DNA from: Lunularia cruciata
Taxonomy: Eukaryota > Streptophyta > Marchantiopsida > Lunulariales > Lunulariaceae
Length of the DNA: 64,000 nucleotides
Reading direction: 5' to 3'
Assembly: GCA_948567375.1 (NCBI GenBank)
Contig: OX419757.1
Coordinates: 51,023,665 to 51,087,664, forward strand
Shown here: positions 55,634-64,000 of the stretch, one piece after another
Layout of the letters: every line of letters starts with the position of its first letter
How positions within the stretch are numbered: position 1 is the first letter of the stretch
The notes under the pieces: generated by a model
The model's database searches: none
What the model saw: the letters and a program-made list of their open reading frames with translations, nothing else
Told to the model about the DNA's origin: nothing
Position numbers and translations under genes: made by a program

Positions 55634-57000
55634 ATAGGGACAGTACCTTAGTGGAGAAGGAACACCCTATCCTTGAGAGTGAGCATTCTCTAATTGAGCA
55701 AGTAGATCATTTTGTTGTTAAAGAAAGGACTAGAGTACACAAACTAGGAGAGCTAGATAGTATTGTGTCCTACTAGGAAGTGATGGTTGAAGATTTGAGG
55801 AAGAATGAGGAATTTTACTCTCAAAAGTTGACTATTACAAGGGAGATGGTAGATGAGTCATGGAGAGCTTAAAAGGAGTCACAAGGGATGTAGATAGTTA
55901 TACAAATTTAGACTCAAATTGACCTTACACAACTTGCCACTCATGAGATTCATACCAATAGCATAGCAAGTATCCCTCGTGGAACTCAAATAACAACATA
56001 GTAAGTGTCCCTCATGGGATAGACAAAATTTTGAAGAGTGTCTCTCATGGACCAATGGGCAAGTGTAGTGTTATTACACCCAATATAGACATATTTCTTG
56101 GAGACTACAAGTATCATATCTTGCATCCCTACCCACTCTTAGATATACAAAAGAGGAGATCAAGTGGCTCAAGGAGAAAGGTATGACACTATTCTATGAT
56201 CTTTCTAGACATAGGATGTTGAGAGATAGGATGAGCTATTCTAGAGCATTGATTCCTAGGATCATTTTTTCACTCAAGAGGCAAAGGAGATATATGTTAG
56301 ACTTTGTACATATATATACCACAAATCAAAGTTAGAGAGTTTATGGTGTATTTTTTGACTTGGTTTGAGGTTATTATTGGGATAGATAACATAAGGATAG
56401 ATGTTATCCTCATATCTATGTGGGATGAGGGTTTCCTACCTAAGGACAAATACATAGGGATGTGCCTCAAGACCTTACTTGATGTCCAAGATGGGTATTG
56501 AGATAAGTGGAGAGGTTTTACCTATAGACCTTACAACACATTTATTGGCTTAGGTCTTTATCTTTGAGAAATATTGATAGTTGATCATGCGTTCTTCTTA
56601 TATTATAGGAACTATTCCGATGATGCTATCCATCTTCCGATATTTACTCTATATTTTACTAGAGTAAGAGAGTCTCAAACCTCCTCATGGGACCTCTTGA
56701 GAGCATAGATTTTAAGATGACACATGCTCCGCTATTGCCTTCCTCACCAAGGAATGGACCTCCAATTAACTTAGGGATTATAGCTTGGATCCAAATAGTT
56801 TGGCCATGTTCTTCCAAGATCCTTCCATATGCAAGGATAAGTGAGATTTGATGTGGAGATATAGTCTAGTGTGGATATGTTGACTAAGCTTTAGATGCCT
56901 TGATGATGCACTAGAGTGCATTATCAAGGCACACTCAAGAGGATACACACTAGATAGATACTTGCTAGATCACTACTCTACCATATATCATATGATGTTA
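55634..57000 (+). pseudogene. Degenerate coding remnants of unknown origin
   Basis: The plus strand keeps coding-like stretches broken by stops: STLVEKEHPILESEHSLIEQ and VEDLRKNEEFYSQKLTITRE near 55640-55850, and YTKEEIKWLKEKGMTLFYDL then RMSYSRALIPRIIFSLKRQ near 56150-56280. I recognise no family. A phrase AGTGTCCCTCATGG recurs three times at 55965-56055. It is probably another decayed repeat-derived gene. Confidence 0.3.
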
Positions 57001-57544
57001 CATTGTAGCACATCCTTTGTACATACCTTTATATATATAAATTTTCACCTATATTGGCACCTGTCAAAATGTTTCTATTTATATTGGCAAACCTTGAATA
57101 TAGTTTGTTAGTGTTACAACTTATGATAATGTACAAAACTTGAAAATATAATCAAAAATTATGAATATGACTCCAACTTGTAAATATGGTCAAAAGTTGT
57201 GCACTTATATCCGATATTGAGGTTGATGATCCTAAAGTTAGTGACAACTTATATATAATTGTGAAGCCTTGTATAAAGTGTGTATTTATGTTAGTATGAG
57301 GAATTATTGAAAACTATATTTGATGTCAATGACACTAAACTTAGTGACAACTTGTATACAAGTATAAAACTTTGTATAAAGATGTGTATTTATGTTAGTG
57401 TGAGGACTTAGTATATAAAATTGTGAGGCACTTGAGGGAAAGTTGCAAACAAAGTGATTGCAATTGCAAAGGGTAAGCAAGCCTTCTGATGGATGATCGA
57501 GTCTTGGTGGTGGAAAAGCAAGGCCCACAATAGCCTATTGAGCC
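57001..57544. other. AT-rich stretch without recognisable features
   Basis: AT-rich sequence with short internal similarities (GTGACAACTTRTATA occurs twice near 57240 and 57343). I see no gene. Confidence 0.4.
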
Positions 57545-57770
57545 CTACCGATGGGCAAGCAAGGTCCAATCATAGCCAACCAAGAACCATGCAAGGCAAG
57601 CAAGGCCCAAAATGAGCCAATTAAGACCTTCTATCTCCCAATGGCTGAGCAAGACCCATGCTAGGCAAGCAAAGCCCAAGCCTAGCCAATTGAGACACTC
57701 TATCTCCCAATGGCAAAGCAAGACCCACACCAAGCAAGCAAGGCCAACCAACTAAGATTCAAAACCAACC
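57545..57770. repeat. Short tandem array, about 65 bp unit
   Basis: CAAGCAAGGCCCAA, GAGCCAATTAAGACC and CTATCTCCCAATGG recur two to three times with a period of about 65 bp. It has no coding sense that I can defend. Confidence 0.55.
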
Positions 57771-59640
57771 AACCAACCCATGTGAAATAGACAACATCCA
57801 TCATCCATCATCATTAAATGAATTTAAATGCTTTACTTGTATCTTTGCATTGGTTAAAAAAATTTTAAATCCTAACTTGTACATAGGGTGTAACTCAAAC
57901 ATTAATATATTACAAAAAGGAATCATTATCATGTGTATTAGAACTGCAAGGGATGGGATTTGTATTGGATTTATTAATCGGGTGTGCATCAATTTTTGAC
58001 AACATCATAATGCTTTTGATTTCTATGGGGTTTTCCTTTTCCTGGCTAATTCTTGGAAAAAATGTTTTGATTTTGCATTCCTCTCCTTAAATCAACTTTC
58101 TTTTTTCACTCTTTGTTCTACTTCCATTTTAACTCTCAATTTCTCTATCTTGGTAATATTTTGAGCATTGATCTCTACAAGTTCACACCTTTCCTTGGCC
58201 TCGAAAGAATTGCTCCGTAATTTAGCATGGCTCACCGTGTCTTGAGTAGGAGAGGAGAATGTAGGCATAATGTTAGGATTCTGTTTAGAGGATTTCTTCC
58301 TCTTACTTGATCTACCTTCCTATTCATTCTTTCCTTTGTCTTGTGCTCTTGGAATTTCCTCATTCGCTCTTTTAGTAGTGGGAACATCCTACTCAAACTC
58401 CTTCAAACCTCAACTAAACTCTTCCCTATCTTCTTCTTGTGTGCTAGGAATTGTGAATGGTATGGAATGGAGAGGACTAAATGGGATAATGTGAGTTCTG
58501 AAGTACACAATAGGATTGCCTTCTTCCATAATTTCCTTATCCTCTTCAATTGAAAATCTGCCTCCCATTTCATTTCTTTGGTTGACTATTCAAAAAAGTT
58601 TATTTCACTTTGCATCCACATGCTTACATGAGAAATTGTGGAAATTTTTGCTCTACCTCCAAACAAAGCATCCAGTTTTATCAAAATGACAACATAGGTG
58701 ATTTAGCCTTTGCTCTATTTTAGTCAATCCTTGCTTTATCTCCTTCTTGCTAAGACACTCATTTGTTTATTTATCCTTTCAATCCCTAACTTATTTATAA
58801 GATTTCATATAATGTGCAAATTTGCAATCTATCTTTATTTATGGACAGTAGAAACCCTTCCAAACTCTATAATAAAGGTTTCTATATAAATAAATGCTTT
58901 GATCTCTTGTATGTAAATATAAATGCTTTACTCTCTTTCACATCATCTCTTTTTGCAAGTGACTCTATGAATCACTTAAAATGCTTGGGATCCTCCAAAT
59001 ATTCAATGATCTAAGAGTAATCGTAGGGGATTATTTTAAACCTATCTTCATTATGTTTTGCTTTACTCACATATGAAGAAAAGAATGAGCGTGGTCTTTT
59101 GACACTATTTGCAAAAGATCTTGGAATCCAACACTCTCTATTGCTATTGCTAAGGAACCTGCCGATGTTGGAATTGAATCGGAATTGCTCGATAAACTTG
59201 TCAAAATAGGAGGCGGATGAAAGAGAGAGAAAATGAGAGAGGGAGAAGGGAATGGGAAATTTTGTGTTCTTTGTCATTATGTCTTTCATATTCACTACAC
59301 GCAATTCTAGATTTTTCAAGTTCACGCACTATGAATTTTTTGAATTTGGGAGCATCAATGAATTTCTTCAAGTTCGACTCAGTGTCTCAATGAATTTATT
59401 CAAGTCTGCGCACTATCAGAGAGAGGTTTGCTTTGTGAAGTTAGCTCCGTTACACTAGTGTTCAAGTGTTTGTCACAAGAGAAATACTGTCGCCTCGTTT
59501 CTGTTTCTGAGAATATGATTCCCTTCGACTCAAATCTCCTTTTTTCATCCTTCACAACCACGAACTCACCTTTGGGAGATATTCAAATGTCAGATTTCAA
59601 ATTTGAAAACTAAGGGTTTGCAACACGCGCCAGGTTGGGG
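57771..59640. other. No recognisable gene
   Basis: AT-rich sequence with scattered short reading frames on both strands, none resembling a known family. Short repeats of TTCAAGTTC and GAATTTATTC occur near 59310-59410. Confidence 0.4.
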
Positions 59641-62600
59641 CACTACACTTAAGCTGCTGGTTACATGCAGCACTTCTACTTAATTCTAATTATTCGAATA
59701 CTAGCCTGATCCCTAAAAATGAAATGGCCCGACACCCAGTAAACTAGTTTTATAGAACGCCCATTTATTCTGCAGTTTACTTTGATGGGGTCCCCTAAAA
59801 AAGTTTTCAGAAATTTCCCATTATAGTAGAGATCCAGTAATTTAAGATTGAAAAAGCCCTGTATATCAAGATCATGGTCCATATTTTTCCTAACTGGCAC
59901 CTCGAATCCTGGCCCCACGTATATCGACCTTATTTTATATTCAAGAGTACATACTGCCAAAGAGAGTGTTCACAGCATTTCTTAGCTTCAGTGCGACTTG
60001 AGGCCAGTTATCTTCGATGGAAAACATCCTGAAACGCACGTATAAGTGTTAAGATTCAGTACCGCATCCGAATCTCAACATTCCGTAATGGTAAGTGAGA
60101 GAATTAGTTATTCGAAACTTTCGTTCGTGACCCCACTTATCATTAATACAATGATTGTAGGTGATGATCAGCGGCTGTTGGGTGGGAGCCTTGATCGCCT
60201 CGACCACTCTCAACCTCAATGTGCTTACAAAGGAATCACAAACAAGATCGTCAGCACGTTCATTGTTTACAAAGGAATCACAAACAAGATCGTCAGCACG
60301 TTCAATCCTCCTCTAAGACATCGATCAGATACATGGATCTTCACCACACTCAAGTGCAAAAGACATGAAGTTTGAGCGTCCCCATGTAGTGGGGGGAGAG
60401 AGAATTCGAGACAGAATATAAGCACATGTCTCTTTAGAAACTCTCTTCCTCTCAAAAGGGTAGTGACAGTTAATCTATAGGAGAACAATCACATTAGATG
60501 TTTTTTTTTTGATATTCCAGATGTGTATAAACTGTCCTACTTGCATAATTCGGATATCTTAGATACGGATGAACAAATTGATCATATAGACTCTAGTAGG
60601 GTTTAGCCCCTTGTTACTTTTGTATCTCTCCTTTGTACGGATTGATGAGGTTTTCCCATCCTTTGTTTTTCATACGCGGTCGCCTTTATCACTTCTCTCA
60701 AAAAGTGTGTCCTCATTCTTGTTTCTTCACAACATCTTTCTTTCTTCCTGCTGAGACTCATTTTGAACACAAGGTTTTACCAGATGAGATTTACAGGGTT
60801 CAACCAACGCTTCCTCCGAATCCGTTGACACACCCACATTCATCTCAAAAAACGGGACATGCAGTACCTACTCACAGCTCATCTGCATGTCGTTGTTACT
60901 CGGTTAGAAACAATGCTGACATTATTGAGTTGCTTTGCTCGCAAGGAACCACTGTAAAGCAGTCTCTTTTCCCGTAATAAATTGATCTTACTCAATCAAT
61001 GCTAAAACCCGACTGCGAGCACGCATTTGAGTGCTGAATGCCTTCAGTAGTCATGGGTTTGCTGCCTGGCCTGCCTTGTTCAATGCAGGATCTCCACACG
61101 ACATTTCTCTCTATAGTCTCTGGGGACATACTCTTGATAAACACCCAATAAAGCTGTTAGCACGTCCCGAATACACTTTTCATACATGCCAGCTGACCTG
61201 CACGATGTGCAATCTCTAAAGGACTATGAGAGATTACTAACAACTGAGGAGACGTTGTTACCATCTCTCCACGAACAAAAGTGAAAAGTTACAAATACAA
61301 ATGGTTCTCATAACAAACTTTACCATACCTTTGAGCATCGAATTTTGCAACTTAGCCCACCGGTTGACTCGTTGTTTTCAAAGCAGGGTTGTCAAAGATA
61401 TTGAGAATAATTCCGCAAACATCTTAAAGTAAGTAACTTTGACCCCACCGCCAGCACTATTTTATATTACATGAACGTACTTTGTTCGGAATCTGGGAAC
61501 AAATGTCTTTTCCCTTTAAAGGAGATAATACTGTAGAGTTTATTCTTCGTCTTTGCCCGTTTTGTTGGCATCTTAAATATCTGAGTTGACCCTACATTAT
61601 TTAGTGCTTCATTCGAGTCCGCGAAGAGGTAGTAGGTCTACTCCCTTCGAATTCCCAGGAAGGAGGAAAAGACGAACGGCACTAAAAGTTACGAGCATTT
61701 GCTTAGGGGACAAGTCGTCCCATATCAAGTATGGGACAGAGGTTCGGGACTTCCCAAATGCTGACGGAGTAAGAAAGAGTTAGGATATCACGTGCACCTT
61801 TCATAAACAATTCCATATGTTTGTTACTTTTATTCCGATTACTTAAACAGCGAATTTGATAATGTAACACCATAGGGGACTTCCTGAAAGTAAAGTAAAG
61901 TTGTCCTCATGTTGTGCGGAAAGATCATTTGTTCTTCCTGGCGGTTGTTCGAGTCGACTGTTCCATGGCCTCCGATGTTTTTGTGCTAGGATGTTTAGTT
62001 TCTGTTTACTTCTAGATATCTTCTCGTATAGCTGAAGGTTCTTCCCGGTGTAAAAGTAGCTCCAATGATTGTGGTTTGTGATAGAGGTGAAGGATGTTCA
62101 GTTACGCAGATCAAGTCTCAGGAGTGCAGTAGATGTTTATTGGACAACAATCTTTTTTGTTTACCACGTGAATCAGTTTTTCTTGAACAGGAGTATTATA
62201 CCATGTTTCGAGTCCTGGTATACCTACAATTCAAGACTGTCTCTTAAATTATTGAAGGACATGACTCGATCGGTAGAGTAGAGGTGTCAATCCTCCTCGC
62301 ACAGCATAGCGAATCTAGCCAAATGATTCTTCGAGCCTTACGTATCATTTTTTCCTCTTTTCAAGAAGAAGGGCCAAAAGCCAAATAGTATACCCCGAAG
62401 GAAAGAAAAATGAATGCAAGGGCACAAAATACAAATATCTTTATAACTTGAAGTCTGAATCATGAGTATAGAAAAACAACCTAACCAAAAAAAAAAAAAA
62501 AACTCCCTCGGCATATATATGCTGCCCATAATCCAAGAGATATCTCACTTTGTCAAAAGCTTCTGCAGATTCGTTAACTCGGAACATTAGCTCAGTAAGA

Positions 62601-63360
62601 AAACTATATATAAATAGTAGCCCCGAAGGAAAGGGGAAAGGAATACAAAGCATAACTGCGAAAGACCAAGATGAACAAGCCTGATGCCGTACCCTGGGAA
62701 TTGTGAAATGACTTTATGCTAACAGATAATTGACCATATGCTTAAAGAGCACAACGATATCTGCTCTGATAGTCCTACTGCACAGTGCATAATAGTTGGA
62801 TTGATATTGGTATCCGGGATCTCCAAAATTCAGTTCCTGCTCCGAATCCCCAGAAAAATTTCAAAAAGGTCAAGAAGCATGTTGAGTGCAAGCAGATATG
62901 CCCAACGGGCTAGTATCTCAATAAGAGCCACTAACAAAGTTTCCGAGCCAAGATTCATGGGTGACATAAGAGTCCTGACCTGGCAACCCCAAAACAATTT
63001 GACAATTGAACATAAAACACATTCAGAAACTACTTACTCTGAGCAGCCCGCAAAGGAGACAGATCTGCATGATCTTGGAAGTTTAAAGTAGTTAGTTGCA
63101 GCATCAGCTCGTCAGGATGACCACAAGATAACACCCCAAATCTAGCTTTTTGTACTTCTATATCACGTGCTTAAGTCCAATATTAGCCCCTTCGGCCTGC
63201 CAAAAGAAACCCATGACGCAATATTTAGCCTTCACAACATGACTTGGTGAATTGATCAGTTGATGGTGGTGGCCAGAAATATAACAATCGCAAACGACAG
63301 TATTTTATTGTTTTTCTTTCACAGCAAGAAAGAGTTGTCCATTGTCCTTCCGTGAATTGT
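59641..63360. other. Compositionally different tail without recognised repeats
   Basis: From about 59640 the sequence is less skewed and contains none of families A, M, N or X. Reading frames are short and unlike anything I know. It holds a 42 bp tandem duplication (60226-60304) and an A-run near 62490. It may be host unique sequence, introns or intergenic DNA. Confidence 0.4.
60226..60304. repeat. 42 bp tandem duplication (1.9 copies)
   Basis: TACAAAGGAATCACAAACAA... through GTCAGCACGTTCA is repeated exactly with a 42 bp period, which is a multiple of three. Confidence 0.85.
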
Positions 63361-63457
63361 AAACTCAGAAGAATGCGAGGTACTCCAGATTATCGATAAA
63401 ACATTCCTTAAAGCATGTGCTAACGTCACCGAGAACGTGAATAGAGGAGCAAACACA

Positions 63458-63485
63458 GGGGGGGGGGGGGGGGGGGGGGGGGGGG
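63458..63485. repeat. Run of 28 G
   Basis: This is an uninterrupted G homopolymer followed by CGCGGGGGAG. It is exceptional in the window and might reflect a sequencing or assembly artefact, or a G-quadruplex-prone site. Confidence 0.9.
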
Positions 63486-63622
63486 CGCGGGGGAGAAGCG
63501 CAATCCCTCATCTTGCTCGATCTGAGGGAGTCTTTGTCGTGGATCGTTCGTGGATTTGTCAACTGTGAGTGATAATTAAACACATGCTTGGTTAGACAGT
63601 TAGAATGTAAGAGCATGCTTAC

Positions 63623-63697
63623 CCAAATATAAGCACTCTGTAACAACCTAATATGGTTTTCATCCTCTATAACTTCTAAATTGAGAAAAGAATCCAT
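63623..63697 (-). other. Possible first coding exon of a host gene (weak)
   Basis: On the minus strand an ATG (63695-63697) opens 25 codons, MDSFLNLEVIEDENHIRLLQ then SAYIW, ending at a GTAAGC donor. An acceptor (CACTCACAG) lies before 63562 and opens LTNPRTIHDKDSLRSSKMRD into the G run. The splice signals look good but I recognise no protein, and chance is possible. Confidence 0.25.
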
Positions 63698-64000
63698 GGT
63701 AGTTCCAGATCAGTTCTGCAAAGCGTTGTCAAGAATCTTGCATAAGTTTGCAGTGAATAGTATGCTACTCGTGTTCCTAAATCCGAAGACAAAGTTTCAG
63801 ATACTTTAGTTAGTCTCACCTGTCGCTCAATTGAGATATTGACCGTGTATATGTAAGAGAGAATTAAACAAGTTGAGAAAGGTAACTAACACGAAATGTT
63901 CTCTACTTGGTTCACCTTGAGCACGAGATCAAGAACAGAATTGCCGCTGCGTGTCGCTCACTCGTGCTTACTAACCAATGGTGAACGATCTTTTCAGTCC

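Noticed and set aside
57545-57751. Minus-strand open frame with LACLVWVLL-type repeats as a membrane protein
   Set aside because: It is a translation of a short DNA tandem array, with no start context or homologue visible.
62738-63091. Open frame of 117 codons on the plus strand in the tail region
   Set aside because: No recognisable family or domain. The minus strand of the same stretch is also open in parts, so chance is likely.
63365-63697. Unspliced 110-codon minus-strand frame through the G run
   Set aside because: The polyproline tract depends on a homopolymer of uncertain length, and good splice signals interrupt the frame.

Overview
The window is a densely nested block of LTR-type retrotransposons from a large, repeat-rich plant-type (streptophyte) genome. 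I infer this from the Ty3/gypsy lineages present (a chromodomain chromovirus, a Tat/Athila-like element with a tRNA-Asp-like primer site, long protein-coding LTRs) and from decay dominated by C-to-T changes, including CAG to TAG. The sequence does not let me name the species. I see no rRNA, tRNA or CRISPR, and no convincing intact host gene.

I recognise five repeat families. Family A has LTRs of about 3.7 kb that carry a long reading frame (506-4286, 41019-44724, 49290-53007, and a truncated copy at 6125-7549). Family X/E2 is a Tat/Athila-like element with 690 bp LTRs (27170-54166), plus an inverted LTR piece at 4287-4695. Family N is a chromovirus with an integrase chromodomain, mostly on the minus strand (7550-12410 and 15822-20725), with one plus-strand piece at 4720-5929. 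Family M is the unusual one: M1 (20726-27169 continuing at 54167-55116), M2 (30123-39463) and an inverted fragment M3 (12411-15680). A 2.2 kb LTR-like insertion sits in the first N copy.

Layout: 1-7549 holds family A, X and N fragments. 7550-20725 is minus-strand N with M3 between two N copies. M1 is inserted in the gag of N. E2 sits inside M1. M2 and two family A solo LTRs are inserted in E2. From 55634 to about 59640 there are degenerate remnants. From about 59640 to the end the sequence changes character, with no recognisable repeats, a 28-base G run and weak exon-like signals on the minus strand.

The outstanding system is element M. M2 encodes a single-frame polyprotein of about 2,390 codons in the order gag (two zinc knuckles), aspartic protease, a DNMT3-like cytosine-C5 DNA methyltransferase, a UAG stop in a tobacco-mosaic-virus-type readthrough context (TAG CAG CCA, conserved in all three copies), reverse transcriptase, RNase H, DDE integrase, and a C-terminal PHD finger where chromoviruses carry a chromodomain. 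One mobile element therefore carries both a potential DNA-methylation writer and a potential histone reader. M2 is precisely inserted (4 bp AGAT duplication, ends TGTC...GACA) but lacks a pair of direct LTRs. Its two ends look like the two parts of one LTR, as if the element were circularly permuted or carried split repeats. These copies are decayed by stops, so the window shows the architecture of the system and not an active copy.
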